Origin: Azospirillum tabaci
GTDB taxonomy: Bacteria > Pseudomonadota > Alphaproteobacteria > Azospirillales > Azospirillaceae
Assembly: GCF_014596085.1 (NCBI RefSeq)
Contig: NZ_JACCJY010000016.1
Location: forward strand, 114,953 to 178,952
Direction: 5' to 3'
DNA: 64,000 nt
Shown here: positions 26,692 through 36,506 of the stretch, in pieces
Layout of the letters: the number at the start of each line of letters is the position of its first letter
Position numbering within the stretch: position 1 is the stretch's first letter
The notes under the pieces: generated by a model
Seen by the model: only the letters and a program-made list of their open reading frames with translations
What the model was told of the DNA's origin: nothing
The model's database searches: none
Position numbers and translations under genes: made by a program

Positions 26692-29085
26692 TCAGGCCAG
26701 GAACCGGGCCAGCCTCTCCCACCCGCCATCCGGAGTCGGGGTCCGCTTGCAGGCGAACCAGACCGCGGTGACATGCAGGGCTTCGCCGGTGCGGGCGGCG
26801 AAGTTCGGGTTTCCAGACCCCGGCGCGCCGGTCGCCACGAACCGGTCGAGCGTGGCGTCGCTGAGCGACAGGTCCACCGGCCCCCGCGGTTCCAGCCCGC
26901 TTTCCGACAAGATGCCCCCAAGGGACGCCGCCTGACGCGGGGTGAGCCCCGGCACGCCCGGACGCCCGTTCAGCCGGATCTCCGCCGAGAAGGCCAGAAC
27001 CCCGCCCGGCGCCAGGCGCCGGTCGATCCAGGCCAGCACCTCCGCCGCCTTTCCCTCCGCCGCCAGACGCGGCAGCGTGTTCTGCGGCAGGACGGCGGCG
27101 TCCCACGGCGCGTCGGCGAACAGATCCCGCCCCGGCATCCCGTGATGGATCGCGATGCGGTCGCGGTGGAAGCGGCGCGGCTTGGCGAGCCAGGGGTCGC
27201 GGTCGCCGCGCGCCACCCGCTCCGCGTGGGCCGCCGCCCCTGGCCCGACATCGACCACCCCGACGGCCCGCGCCAGCTCGGTCAGCATGAGGTAGAAGCC
27301 GTCCACCTCGGCGCTCAACACCAGGGCGCGGGACGGACGCTCCAGCACCCCTAGCCGGTCGAGGCCGTAGAGGAACTGGGCGCGCTCCCAGGTGCCGCGG
27401 CTGCGCTTGAAGAAATTGTCGATGTTGTTGCGGGCGTCCTCGTCGCGGCGGCGCTCCGCGTCGGCATCATCGATGTAAGGGGCCTGGAAGGTGGAGACGT
27501 TGGTCCGCACCCGCACCGCCCAGGGCCGCCAGGACGGGTCATCCCAATCCTCGGCGGCGGCGAGCTTGCTGAGCGCCGGGGGGCCGGAGGGGCGTTCCTG
27601 CGCCGGCAGGAGGATCTCCGGGCGCAGCCGGGCGGCGTTCCGGTGGCGCGCCGCCGCGGCCTTCAGGGCGGCCACCCGGTCCGGCGCCACCCGCTCCACG
27701 CTGGTCAGGCCGGGCCAGTCGAGGGCGGCGACCAGCGGCCCGCTCCAGCGGCGCGGGTCGGCGGCCTCCAGGTCCTCGGTGGCCAGCAGGGCTTCCAGGT
27801 CGCGGCGCATCAGATGCACCTCGCGCGGGGCCGGTGGGACCGGCCGGGCGAGGCGGGCGGCCAGGAAATCCTCCAGCGTCGTCAAGGGCTGGGCCTCCGC
27901 CCGCGGCTCCGGCTCCAGCAGGCCGCGGACGACGGCGGCCAGCCGCGGGGCGATGCCCTGGAGGGAGAAACGTTGCATCGCCACCCGGTGGGCGGCCTCG
28001 GCGACGTCCCGGCGGAAGGCGTCGTCGCCAATCAGCCGGGCGAGCGCCGCGGAGTAGCCCTCCATCCCCTCGGCCAGCAGGCCGGACACACCGTTCTCCA
28101 GGCAGTGCGTCACCTCGCCCACCGGCGTGGCGCAGACCGCCACTTTGGCCAGCAGGAACTCGAACATCTTCGTCGGGCTCTTGGCGATGTTGAACTCGTT
28201 GTGCGAGTAGGGCAGCACCCCGATGTCCATCTCGCGCAGCACGGCCGGAATCTCGGTTGGCGGAATAAACTCGTGCAGGTCGATGTTCGGCAGGTCCGGG
28301 TAGCGCTCCCGCACGCGAAGCTTCAGCTCCTCCCAGGCGCGGCCGAAGCCGATGATGTGGAAGCACGCCCGGTCGCGGATGGCGCGTGGCACCAGCGCGA
28401 AGGCGTCCACCGCGAACAGCACGTCCTTCATGGGAATGTCGCCCCAGAAGTCGCCGGAATAGAGGATGTTCACGCGCTCGCCGAAGCGGCGGCGTGGCGC
28501 CTCGCGCCGGTCAGCTGTGAACAGGTCCTGGTCGGCCACCGTGTGGATCAGGTGCGTGTTCGAGTTCAGCGGGGCCAGCAGATTTTCCAGCCGGTGGCTG
28601 GCCGCCACGCAGGCTCCGGCCCGGTTGGCGACCGTGTGGAAGAGCTGATCGGGCCGCAGGCTGGGGAACCAGGGCTCCAGCCGGCGGAAGGACTGCATGT
28701 CCAGCTCGTAGTCGTCGTAGTCTAGGACGATCCGGTTGCCGCCCCGCTCCGCCGCCAGGGCCGCCGCCAGCGTGTGGTAGCCGACCTTCTGCACATAGAG
28801 GACCGCCCGCGGGTTGGTCGCCAGCACCCGGTGGGCCTCCAGGTTCAGGCGGATCTTCTCCTCCTCGGGGATGGTGGACAAGGCGCCGGCCTGGTCGGTG
28901 GCGCCCAGATGGTCGAAGAAGGACAGCACCTCCGCCCGCAGCCCCTGCTGGCGCAGCGCCTTGGCGAAGTTGTAGCAGCGCACCCGCGCGGAGGGCTGCC
29001 TGAAGCCGTCCTGGGCCAGGAAGATGACGTCCGCCGCCGCGTAGCGGGCGAGGGCGTCCGCGTCGAAGAGCGGCGGCAGGGTCAT
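26692..29085 (-). CDS. GT4 glycosyltransferase fused to a methyltransferase-like domain
   Basis: 797 residues from the ATG at 29085; an earlier in-frame start would add 43 residues of unlikely sequence. Residues ~15-~430 form a GT4-type transferase: VIFLAQDGFRQPSARVRCYNF, IVLDYDDYELDM, VNILYSGDFWGDIPMKDVLF, FHIIGFGRAWEEL, VLPYSHNEFNIAKSPTKMFEFL and GVSGLLAEGME. From about residue 560 there is a second domain with RGTWERAQFLYGLDRLG, VVDVGPGAAAHAERV (a plausible SAM loop) and AAVLPQNTLPRLA. It resembles class I methyltransferases whose motifs have drifted. Convergent with the radical SAM gene (19-base gap). The fused tail may modify the transferred sugar. Confidence 0.8.
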   Translation of the reverse strand: MTLPPLFDADALARYAAADVIFLAQDGFRQPSARVRCYNFAKALRQQGLRAEVLSFFDHLGATDQAGALSTIPEEEKIRLNLEAHRVLATNPRAVLYVQKVGYHTLAAALAAERGGNRIVLDYDDYELDMQSFRRLEPWFPSLRPDQLFHTVANRAGACVAASHRLENLLAPLNSNTHLIHTVADQDLFTADRREAPRRRFGERVNILYSGDFWGDIPMKDVLFAVDAFALVPRAIRDRACFHIIGFGRAWEELKLRVRERYPDLPNIDLHEFIPPTEIPAVLREMDIGVLPYSHNEFNIAKSPTKMFEFLLAKVAVCATPVGEVTHCLENGVSGLLAEGMEGYSAALARLIGDDAFRRDVAEAAHRVAMQRFSLQGIAPRLAAVVRGLLEPEPRAEAQPLTTLEDFLAARLARPVPPAPREVHLMRRDLEALLATEDLEAADPRRWSGPLVAALDWPGLTSVERVAPDRVAALKAAAARHRNAARLRPEILLPAQERPSGPPALSKLAAAEDWDDPSWRPWAVRVRTNVSTFQAPYIDDADAERRRDEDARNNIDNFFKRSRGTWERAQFLYGLDRLGVLERPSRALVLSAEVDGFYLMLTELARAVGVVDVGPGAAAHAERVARGDRDPWLAKPRRFHRDRIAIHHGMPGRDLFADAPWDAAVLPQNTLPRLAAEGKAAEVLAWIDRRLAPGGVLAFSAEIRLNGRPGVPGLTPRQAASLGGILSESGLEPRGPVDLSLSDATLDRFVATGAPGSGNPNFAARTGEALHVTAVWFACKRTPTPDGGWERLARFLA

Positions 29086-29309
29086 GGGGGCTCGGCATAG
29101 GGAGGCGGGAAAGGCACCGCTATCTACCGCTGCTCGGCAAGGCCCGGCAAGCCTTCCCGCACCGGCTGTGACCAGTGATCCCGCTGTGGCCATTTTGGGA
29201 CCGTTGTCACACATCCAATCGATAGTGGTATGTCAATTCTGGGACTCGAGGGAGCATTTCGCAACCCTTGGGACGGGCGGCCTCCCGCCCGCAGGCTCCA
29301 GGGTCCCGC
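29086..29309. promoter_or_regulatory. Divergent intergenic region with promoters for the GT4 fusion and the beta-helix protein
   Basis: The two flanking genes diverge from this 224-base stretch, so it must drive at least one of them. No confident -35/-10 pair or hairpin is visible. AT content rises around 29215-29250. Confidence 0.35.
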
Positions 29310-32300
29310 ATGTCCACGTCCCCGCAACGGACCATCGAGATCCCGATCGTCGTGAACGCCTGGGGCGTGTCCGCCGGCCAGGCGCCGCATTTCCGTCTGC
29401 TGGTCGATGGCGTGATGATCGGCGAGGCCTGGGTCGCCGCCACCTCCAGCACGCCCTATCGCTTCACCGCCACGGTCGATCCCGATCAGGCCCACCGGAT
29501 CTCGATCTGGTACGACAACGACGGGGTGATGAACGGGGTGGACCGCAACCTGTTTGTCGGCTCCATCGTCGTCGACGGGCAGGAGGTCAGGTCGACCGAC
29601 GCGCGCGCCACCTACGACAAGGGCGCGGTGGATGGAAAGGACGTGGTCGCCGGCCAGACGGGGCTCTACTGGGGCGGCCTGCTGTCCTTCGGGCTGGGGG
29701 AGGAGATGTTCGGCGGTCCGCTGGTCCGCCCCCCGCCGAAACCGGAGGAGGTCATCACCCGGCCCATCCCCATCACCGTCGAGGCGGCGCGCGGTGCGTC
29801 CGCCACGGGGGCGGTGCGCGTCAAGGTTCTGGTGGACGGCACGCTGGTCGGGGAAGCCGAGGCCGCGTCCGGCACCGCCGAACGCTTCACCTTCGGCGTC
29901 ACCCTGGACCCGTCCGTTGCCCACACGGTGCAGATCCTGCCTGTGGGAGATCTGACCATCGGAACCGTGGCGGTGAACGGGAAGACCCTCGCCGCCCCCG
30001 CGCCCGCCCAGGACGGCTCCGTCACCCTCGCGGTCGCCGCCCCCGTGTTCCAGGGCACCGCGTCGGACGCTCAGGCCCCGCAGGGCGACGCCTTCTACGT
30101 GGCGAAGAACGGCAACGACGCCTGGTCCGGACGGCTGGCCGCTCCCAACGCCGAGGGCACCGACGGCCCCTTCGCCAGCCTGGAGCGGGCGCAGGCGGCC
30201 ATGCGCGCCGGCACCATCAAGACCACCTACGTCCGCGAGGGCTCCTACAATCTGACGGGCACGCTCGGCCTCGGCGCGCCGGACAGCGGCGTCCGCATCC
30301 TCGGCTACCCGGGCGAGCAGGCGGTCCTCAGCGGCGGTGAGCGGGTCACCGGCTTCACCTACGAGGGCAACGGCGTCTGGTCGGCGCCCCTGTCCGCGGC
30401 GCCGGGTCTGGACGTCACCGTCGACGGCGTGCGCTACCGTCTGGCCTCCAAGGCGGCCTACGACCCGCAGGACCCGACCACCGGCTGGTTCGTCGCCGAC
30501 GCGAGCGCCTATGGCGCCAGCAAGAACGCCCTGCGCTACCAGGCCGGGCACGTCACGACCGCCGATCTGGTGCCGGGCAGCCGGGTCCAGGTCTTCGACA
30601 CCGAACGGCTCCAGGACGCGATCCTGACCGTCGCCGGCATCGACACGGTGACGCGCACGCTGACCTTCACCGCCGACGCGCCTTTCACCATGCGCGACGG
30701 CTCCACCTTCAAGCTGCTGGGCAACAGCGCGCATGTCGACCAGGTGGGGGAGTTCGCCTACCGCGCCTCGGACGGGCGGCTGGTCATCAAGGCGGGGGAG
30801 GACTTCACCGGGACCGGGGTGGAGGTCGCCCGGCTCGGCACGCTGATCCGGTTGAACGGCGCCAACGGGGTGACGGTCCAAGGGCTGACCTTCGCCAACA
30901 CGACGACGGACGGCAACGCGCTCGACGTCCTCAACGGCGACGTCAACACCATCGCCGGCAACAGCTTCGTGAACGTCGGCACCGGCATCCGACTGACCCA
31001 GGGATCGGACCGCAATCTGGTCAGCGGCAATTATCTGGACCATCTCGGCATCAACGGCATCGCGCTGACCGGCCAGTCGATCGGCAACATGGTCACCGGC
31101 AACCGCATCCAGCACATCGGCGAGGTGCGCAAATACGCTGGCGGCATCATGGCGTCGGGGATCAGCGACACGGTGATCTCCCACAACGACATCGACCACA
31201 GCTCGCGCTACGGCATCTCGGTCAAGAACTGGGACAGCGCGACCATCAGCCTGAACAACGCCATCCTCCACAACCGCGTCCGCAACACCGGCGAGGAAAC
31301 CGCGGACTCCGGCGGCATCGAACTGCTCGGGCGGTCGAACCTGCACACCGGCACGCGGATCGAAGGCAATTGGGTCGAGCACACCGGCGGCATCGCCACC
31401 ACCAGCACCGGCCAGTGGCTGCGCGACTACAAGGGCTACGGAATCTATCTGGACGACCTGACCAGCGGCGTGACGGTGAAAGGCAACTTCCTGCACGACA
31501 CCGCCTGGGCCGCCGTCATGATCCATGGCGGCCACGACAACACCGTTACCAACAACATCAGCGTACTGGGCGCCAACGGCGAGAGCTTCATCCGCCTCGA
31601 ATGGGTTCCCCTGGCGGGCGCCGCCGGCATCCCGGCGAACAACACGGTCACCGGCAACCTCGTGTCGGGGGCGGCGCCGCTCGGCGGCTACGTGACGATC
31701 CTGTCGGCGGGGCAGAACGCCATCGACGCCAACTTCCTGCACCAGGTCGGCACCTACGGGGCGAACGACCGGACCGGGGACCCGCTGTTCGCCGACGCCT
31801 ACAACCACGACTACAGCCTGCTGCCGCTGTCCCCGGCGCTCACCGTTGGCCTCCAGGATCTCGCCTGGACGCTGATGGGCATCGTCTCCGCCGGCGGAAC
31901 GGCGCCCCCACAGGAGGGTGGCGGGGGCATCACTCCCCTGCCCCCGTCCGATCCCCAGACCAACCAGCCGCCGGCCCCGGAGCCGGTGCCCGATAACGGG
32001 ACACCCGCCACACCGCCGGTCCTCGAGCCCGACAGCGGCACGCTCCCGACCCCGCCGGCCTCTTCCCCGCTTCCCGACTCCGCGCCGGAACGCCCGTTCG
32101 TGCCTTTCAGCCGCACCGTGAACGGGGTGCAGCAAACGGTGGCCGCCTATGCCTATGAGGGTCCGGTGGCCAACCTGCAGTGGGCTTTCCTGGGCATGGC
32201 CGAGGACGAGGTGGTCGGCGGGTCGGACGGCAACGACTTCATCCACCTGATGGGCGGCAACGACGCGGCCTGGGGCGGTGCCGGCGACGACGTGCTGGAC

Positions 32301-32633
32301 GGCGGATCGGGCTCCAACTGGCTGATCGGCGGGCCGGGTCATGACACCTTCTTCGTCGATGGCCGTGGGGGCGAGGTCACCTGGTCCACCATCGTCGATC
32401 TGGAGCGGGGCGAATGGGCGACCCTCTGGGGGTTCGTGCCCGGCCAGTCCCGGCTGACCTGGGAGGAGATGGGCGGCGCCGACGGCTACAGGGGCGCCAC
32501 GGTCCGCTGCGACATCGACGGCAACGGCACCATCGACGCCAGCATGACCTTCACCGGATTGGCCGTGAGCACCATGACCGTCACCACCGGCATGGCCGGC
32601 AACGATTCCTACATCGCCTTCATCACCCTGTAG
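29310..32633 (+). CDS. Secreted right-handed beta-helix protein with carbohydrate-binding-like repeats and C-terminal RTX module
   Basis: 1107 residues from the ATG at 29310. Order: two related N-terminal modules (residues ~5-90 and ~150-240; RTIEIPIVVNAWGVSAGQAP, FRLLVDGVMIGEA) that look like xylan-binding-type carbohydrate modules. A pectate-lyase-like beta-helix of ~600 residues follows (AFYVAKNGNDAWSG, then parallel-helix repeats such as NTIAGNSFVNVGTGIRL and NLVSGNYLDHLG). Next is a Pro-rich linker, then a C-terminal RTX segment (GGSDGNDFIHLMGGNDAAWG, GGAGDDVLDGG) closing with a terminal domain. There is no Sec signal, which fits type I secretion. The final ~175 residues are almost the same as those of the two RTX proteins at 58.6-64 kb. 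Probably an extracellular polysaccharide lyase, epimerase or binding protein. Confidence 0.85.
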   Translation: MSTSPQRTIEIPIVVNAWGVSAGQAPHFRLLVDGVMIGEAWVAATSSTPYRFTATVDPDQAHRISIWYDNDGVMNGVDRNLFVGSIVVDGQEVRSTDARATYDKGAVDGKDVVAGQTGLYWGGLLSFGLGEEMFGGPLVRPPPKPEEVITRPIPITVEAARGASATGAVRVKVLVDGTLVGEAEAASGTAERFTFGVTLDPSVAHTVQILPVGDLTIGTVAVNGKTLAAPAPAQDGSVTLAVAAPVFQGTASDAQAPQGDAFYVAKNGNDAWSGRLAAPNAEGTDGPFASLERAQAAMRAGTIKTTYVREGSYNLTGTLGLGAPDSGVRILGYPGEQAVLSGGERVTGFTYEGNGVWSAPLSAAPGLDVTVDGVRYRLASKAAYDPQDPTTGWFVADASAYGASKNALRYQAGHVTTADLVPGSRVQVFDTERLQDAILTVAGIDTVTRTLTFTADAPFTMRDGSTFKLLGNSAHVDQVGEFAYRASDGRLVIKAGEDFTGTGVEVARLGTLIRLNGANGVTVQGLTFANTTTDGNALDVLNGDVNTIAGNSFVNVGTGIRLTQGSDRNLVSGNYLDHLGINGIALTGQSIGNMVTGNRIQHIGEVRKYAGGIMASGISDTVISHNDIDHSSRYGISVKNWDSATISLNNAILHNRVRNTGEETADSGGIELLGRSNLHTGTRIEGNWVEHTGGIATTSTGQWLRDYKGYGIYLDDLTSGVTVKGNFLHDTAWAAVMIHGGHDNTVTNNISVLGANGESFIRLEWVPLAGAAGIPANNTVTGNLVSGAAPLGGYVTILSAGQNAIDANFLHQVGTYGANDRTGDPLFADAYNHDYSLLPLSPALTVGLQDLAWTLMGIVSAGGTAPPQEGGGGITPLPPSDPQTNQPPAPEPVPDNGTPATPPVLEPDSGTLPTPPASSPLPDSAPERPFVPFSRTVNGVQQTVAAYAYEGPVANLQWAFLGMAEDEVVGGSDGNDFIHLMGGNDAAWGGAGDDVLDGGSGSNWLIGGPGHDTFFVDGRGGEVTWSTIVDLERGEWATLWGFVPGQSRLTWEEMGGADGYRGATVRCDIDGNGTIDASMTFTGLAVSTMTVTTGMAGNDSYIAFITL

Positions 32634-32721
32634 CCGGCTCCTCCTCCTTCCCACCATGCGCCGCAGGACCCACGCGCACGCCCCGGCAGACGGCAGGGAC
32701 GGGCGAAGCGCGTTTCATCGC

Positions 32722-32748
32722 GCGTTATCACCGCGCCCTTCATAACGC
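32722..32748. promoter_or_regulatory. Candidate ModE-like molybdate operator (Mo-box) upstream of mosBA
   Basis: Perfect 7-bp inverted repeat GCGTTAT-N13-ATAACGC, 168 bases before mosB. The half-sites match the CGTTAT/ATAACG arms of the known E. coli ModE operator, though the gap there is 12 bases. Placement before a molybdenum storage operon supports the reading. Confidence 0.5.
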
Positions 32749-32915
32749 TATGGAAAACAACGATTTTTTTATTATCGGGGTTGACGATGACACGGGAAGG
32801 GATCACGGTTTGAACAACGGATAGTAAAAAACCCAGTCTCCGATACGCCGTTTCGCGGGATCGACAGGGCGGAAATGCACCGGCTTGCCTCCGAACCGAA
32901 AAGGAACAGTCCCTC

Positions 32916-33728
32916 ATGACCAGCACGACAGCGGAGCTTGAAGCGCTCCTCATGCAGCGGTCGCTGACCGACGCGCAGCTTCTGGCGGCGGCGGACGCGG
33001 CGGCGGATTTCCGCATCCTGCCGAACGCGACGGTGCTCAAGATCGGCGGGCAGAGCGTCATCGACCGCGGCCGCGCCGCCGTCTACCCGCTGGTCGACGA
33101 GATCGTCGCCGCCCGCAAGGACCACAAGCTGCTGATCGGAACCGGGGCCGGCACCCGCGCCCGCCACCTCTACTCGATCGCGGCGGGGCTGAACCTGCCG
33201 GCGGGCTTGCTCTCGCAGCTCGGCGGCTCGGTCGCCGACCAGAACGCCGCGATGCTCGGCCAGCTCCTCGCCAAGCACGGCATCTCCGCGGTGGACGGCG
33301 CCGGTTTGTCGTCGGTACCGTTATTCCTGGCCGAAGTGAACGCCGTCGTCTTCAGCGGCATGCCGCCCTACAAGCTGTGGATGCGCCCCGCCGCCGAGGG
33401 CGTCATTCCACCCTACCGCACCGACGCCGGCTGCTTCCTGGTGGCCGAGCAGTTCGGCTGCAAGGCGATGATCTACGTGAAGGACGAGAACGGGCTCTAC
33501 ACCGGGAACCCGAAGACCTCCATGAACGCCACCTTCATCCCGAAGATCTCGGTGGACGAGATGAAGGCGAAGGGGCTGCAGGACTCGATCCTGGAATTTC
33601 CGGTGCTCGACCTGCTGAAGAACGCCCGCCACATCCGCGAGGTGCAGGTCATCAACGGCCTCGTCCCCGGAAACCTGACCCGCGCGCTCGCCGGCGAGCA
33701 TGTCGGCACCATCATCACCGCGCGCTGA
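32916..33728 (+). CDS. mosB: Molybdenum storage protein subunit beta (MosB)
   Basis: 270 residues, the same length as Azotobacter vinelandii MosB, and of the amino-acid-kinase fold (UMP-kinase-like). It has [14 protein letters not shown] near residue 30, [44 protein letters not shown] and the C-terminal [22 protein letters not shown]. MoSto is an (alpha-beta)3 cage that, using ATP, stores about a hundred molybdenum atoms as polyoxomolybdate clusters in the cytoplasm, usually to feed nitrogenase cofactor synthesis. It is followed 13 bases later by mosA, behind AAGGA. No kinase activity on UMP is expected. The upstream inverted repeat suggests molybdate control. Confidence 0.95.
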   Translation: MTSTTAELEALLMQRSLTDAQLLAAADAAADFRILPNATVLKIGGQSVIDRGRAAVYPLVDEIVAARKDHKLLIGTGAGTRARHLYSIAAGLNLPAGLLSQLGGSVADQNAAMLGQLLAKHGISAVDGAGLSSVPLFLAEVNAVVFSGMPPYKLWMRPAAEGVIPPYRTDAGCFLVAEQFGCKAMIYVKDENGLYTGNPKTSMNATFIPKISVDEMKAKGLQDSILEFPVLDLLKNARHIREVQVINGLVPGNLTRALAGEHVGTIITAR

Positions 33729-33741
33729 AGGACCACACGCC

Positions 33742-34587
33742 ATGTCCGACACCACCAACAGCATCAAGCATGTGGCCTCGCCGCTCGCGCGCCAGACCCT
33801 TCTCGACGGCAGCCTGACCGCCCCGGTCGCCGGCGTCCGCCCGATCCGCCTGCTGCCCTGGCTCCAGGTCGTGAAGATCGGCGGGCGGTCGATCATGGAC
33901 CGCGGGCACGAGGCGATCCTGCCGATCGTCGAGGAGATCCGGAGCGTCCTGCCGGAGCACCGGCTGCTGATCCTGACCGGCGCCGGCATCCGCGCCCGCC
34001 ATCTCTACAGCGTCGGGCTGGATCTCGGCCTGCCGGTCGGCTCGCTCGCCCCGCTCGCCGCGACCGAGGCCGGGCAGAACGGCCACATCCTGGCCTCGCT
34101 GCTCTCACCGGACGGTGTGTCCTACGTCGAGCACGGGACCATCGCGAACCAGCTCGCGGTCCATCTGTCGGCCGCCCGCGCGGTGGTGGGCAGCGCCTTC
34201 CCGCCCTACCACCACCATGAGTTCCCCGGCTCGCGCATCCCGCAGCACCGGGCCGACACGGGCGCCTTCCTGCTGGCCGACGCTCTGGGTGCAGCCGGGC
34301 TGACCATCGTGGAGGATGTGGACGGTGTTTATACCGCCGACCCGAGCGGCCCCGAGGCCGGCACGGCGGAGCTGCTGCGCGAGACCACCGCCGCCGAGCT
34401 GGCGAAGCAAGGCGGCACGCTGCCGTTGGATGGCGCGCTGCTGGAGGTGATGGCGAACGCCCGCCACCTGGAGCGCGTGCAGATCGTGAACGGGCTGGTT
34501 CCGGGCCGCCTGACCGCCGCGCTGCGCGGCGGACATGTCGGCACCATCATCCATACCAGCATCCGCAACGGCGCCCGACCGCTCTGA
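33742..34587 (+). CDS. mosA: Molybdenum storage protein subunit alpha (MosA)
   Basis: 281 residues from the ATG at 33742 (AAGGA upstream); a longer frame reading through from mosB was rejected. The N-terminus [16 protein letters not shown] and the core [47 protein letters not shown] and [20 protein letters not shown] are those of MosA. The three histidines (157-159) belong to the cage wall that binds polymolybdate in the Azotobacter structure. ATP is bound in this subunit. With mosB it forms a two-gene operon closed by a strong hairpin at 34614-34643. No nif, mod or vnf genes lie in the window, so the storage operon sits apart from nitrogenase here. Confidence 0.95.
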   Translation: MSDTTNSIKHVASPLARQTLLDGSLTAPVAGVRPIRLLPWLQVVKIGGRSIMDRGHEAILPIVEEIRSVLPEHRLLILTGAGIRARHLYSVGLDLGLPVGSLAPLAATEAGQNGHILASLLSPDGVSYVEHGTIANQLAVHLSAARAVVGSAFPPYHHHEFPGSRIPQHRADTGAFLLADALGAAGLTIVEDVDGVYTADPSGPEAGTAELLRETTAAELAKQGGTLPLDGALLEVMANARHLERVQIVNGLVPGRLTAALRGGHVGTIIHTSIRNGARPL

Positions 34588-34613
34588 GCGGCGTCGGTCC
34601 GGCAGGAACGACG

Positions 34614-34643
34614 AAGGCGTCCGGTGGCGGCACCGGACGCCTT
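34614..34643 (+). terminator. Terminator hairpin after mosA
   Basis: 12-bp perfect stem AAGGCGTCCGGT / ACCGGACGCCTT with a 6-base loop, 27 bases after the mosA stop, then a short T run. The convergent small gene at 34670-34960 could also use it. Confidence 0.8.
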
Positions 34644-34669
34644 TCGCGTATGGAAGCGCTGTCAGAATC

Positions 34670-34960
34670 TCAGTTGCTTGCCACCGGCTTGCGGACGGCC
34701 TTCTGAACCTCGGCCTTCGCCACGGCCTTCACGGCGGGCGGCGCCATGTCCTCCGAGGACAACGGCTGAAGCCGGCCCTGCTGGCTCGCCTTTGACGGGA
34801 AGGCCACCGGCAGCAGCATCGCGGCGAAGACGGCGACGGCGATCAGCGTCTTCACGGCTTCCCAGGCGAAACCGCCGCGGCGCGGGGTGGTGGAAACGTC
34901 GTCCGCCTCCAGGGCGGTCGCCGAGGCAGCCGGCATCGGCTGGACTGCGGTCATGGACAT
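34670..34960 (-). CDS. Small single-span membrane protein (hypothetical)
   Basis: About 96 residues from the ATG at 34960 (another Met follows three codons later). The sequence shows a Thr/Ala-rich cytoplasmic start, a positive TPRRGG patch, one hydrophobic span TLIAVAVFAAMLLPVAFP around residue 40, then a Lys/Ala-rich tail. I do not recognise a family. There is no clear ribosome site. It is convergent with mosA and 291 bases from the next minus-strand gene. Coding is supported by its composition and membrane span but not proven. Confidence 0.5.
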   Translation of the reverse strand: MSMTAVQPMPAASATALEADDVSTTPRRGGFAWEAVKTLIAVAVFAAMLLPVAFPSKASQQGRLQPLSSEDMAPPAVKAVAKAEVQKAVRKPVASN

Positions 34961-35251
34961 GGCAGGCACTCGTGTTCGGGTTCGCCGGATTGGTACCCAC
35001 ACCATCGCAAGGGTCATGCCATGCGCCGTGCCCCGATCCGGCCACTCCCGGCCTTCGTTTGGAAATTATCTCAAAATCAAACCAATGCCGGGGAGTCCGC
35101 CCCGCCGTCGCCCTGGGTGCGGGCCCCGCGTTTCGCGGGCGCAAAAAAGCCCTTTCCGGCCTGTGTGCCCGGCAAAAACCTCCCCCTGGGCGACGGCGGC
35201 TGCCCACCCGCCGGGAAAATATTGCCGCCCGGAGTGGGGGCTTTCCCCGCC

Positions 35252-36457
35252 TCAGGCCATCGCGCGGATCAGCGCGATCTGGCGTTCCAGGCAATGGGAC
35301 AGCTCGAACCGCTCGACCGCCGTCTCCCGCGCGGCGCGGGCCAGCGGGGCGAAGGCGCCGGGGTCCTGCAGCACCGCGATGGCCTTGGCGGCGATGTCCT
35401 CGGGGGAGAAGAAATCGGCCAGCAGCCCGTTCCCGCCATCCCGGATGACCTCCCGCACCGGCGCGGTGTCGGAGCCGATCACCACGCAGCCGAGCGCCAT
35501 GGACTCCACCATCGACCAGGACAGGACGAAGGGATAGGTCAGATAGACGTGCGCCCGCGACACCCGCAGGACCGACAGATACTGGTCGTAGGGAAGGTGT
35601 CCCAGGAAATGGACGCGCGCCGGGTCCAGCGGCACCTCGGCCAGCATGGTTTCCCGCCAGTTCTTCCCGCCGGGGGGCGCCGCGCCGTAGCTGACCTCGT
35701 CGCCGCCGGCGATCAGCACATGGGCCTTTGGCCGCGCCTCCAGGATGCGCGGCAGGGCGCGCATGAAGCTGGGAAAGCCGCGGTAGGGCTCCAGGTTGCG
35801 CACGGCGTAGGTCAGCACCTCGTCCTGGCGCGTCAGCACCGTTCCGTTGGCCAAGGTGACGCGGATGTCCGGGTCGGGCAGAAGATGCGCGGTGTCCACC
35901 CCGTCGTGGATGACCTCGATCTTCGGGTGGAACGGCGCCGGGTGGGAATCGCGCTGCCATTCGGTCGGGGCGATGCCGCGGTCGCAGGCCTCCAGCGCCA
36001 GCAGCAGCGGCGTGCTGCGCATGCGCAGCCGCAGCACCGTGTCCACATTGACCGGAACCGACGGGTCGAAGCCGACGTCCAGCCCCTGGGCGCGGTAGAA
36101 GAATTCGCAGTAGTTCAGGTAGGGGGTGTTGGGGAAGACGTCCTTGACGAACAGCGTCTCGCCCCAGCCCGGATGGCCGACGATGATATCGGGGCGGAAG
36201 CCCTCCTCGCGCAGGCCCATCAGCAGCCGGGCCGCCGCCTGGCCGTGCAGAACCGCGTTCTCGGTGGACGCCAGATAGGGGTGCGCGTTCTCCCGCGCCT
36301 TGCGGCTGGGCTGGTAGGAGAGGCGGCGGACGTTCGGGATCTCCCGGTCGGTGCGCTTGGTGATGAAGACGACGCGGTTCGCCGGATCGGCGGCCAGACG
36401 GGCGGCCAGATGCTTGTACTGGCCCGGCATGTTCTGGTGGATGAAGACGATGTTCAT
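35252..36457 (-). CDS. Glycosyltransferase family 4
   Basis: 401 residues, a normal GT4 size. The first lobe reads NIVFIHQNMPGQYKHLAARL, DIIVGHPGWGETLFVKDVFP and YCEFFYRAQGLDVGFDP. The second lobe has KIEVIHDGVDTAHLLP, YAVRNLEPYRGFPSFMRALP, HVLIAGGDEVSYG and RVHFLGHLPYDQYLSVL. The donor-site stretch SWSMVESMALGCVVIGSDTAP carries the conserved glutamate pair spacing of retaining GT4 enzymes. Cytoplasmic, using an NDP-sugar. It is 49 bases before the TVP38-type gene in transcription order. The acceptor is unknown, but the pairing with surface-glycan genes elsewhere in the window fits exopolysaccharide or LPS work. Confidence 0.9.
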   Translation of the reverse strand: MNIVFIHQNMPGQYKHLAARLAADPANRVVFITKRTDREIPNVRRLSYQPSRKARENAHPYLASTENAVLHGQAAARLLMGLREEGFRPDIIVGHPGWGETLFVKDVFPNTPYLNYCEFFYRAQGLDVGFDPSVPVNVDTVLRLRMRSTPLLLALEACDRGIAPTEWQRDSHPAPFHPKIEVIHDGVDTAHLLPDPDIRVTLANGTVLTRQDEVLTYAVRNLEPYRGFPSFMRALPRILEARPKAHVLIAGGDEVSYGAAPPGGKNWRETMLAEVPLDPARVHFLGHLPYDQYLSVLRVSRAHVYLTYPFVLSWSMVESMALGCVVIGSDTAPVREVIRDGGNGLLADFFSPEDIAAKAIAVLQDPGAFAPLARAARETAVERFELSHCLERQIALIRAMA

Positions 36458-36506
36458 GATGCCTCCGCAAGGACCGCCGGACGGGGCGCCTTCATGATTC
36501 CAGCCG

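Noticed and set aside
27643..28725. 360-codon plus-strand frame inside the GT4 fusion gene
   Set aside because: Antisense shadow, His/Arg/Gln-rich and without motifs.
29124..32657. 1177-codon minus-strand open frame opposite the beta-helix protein
   Set aside because: High-GC antisense shadow: His/Arg/Gly/Asp-rich with no domain, while the plus strand gives clear beta-helix and RTX repeats.
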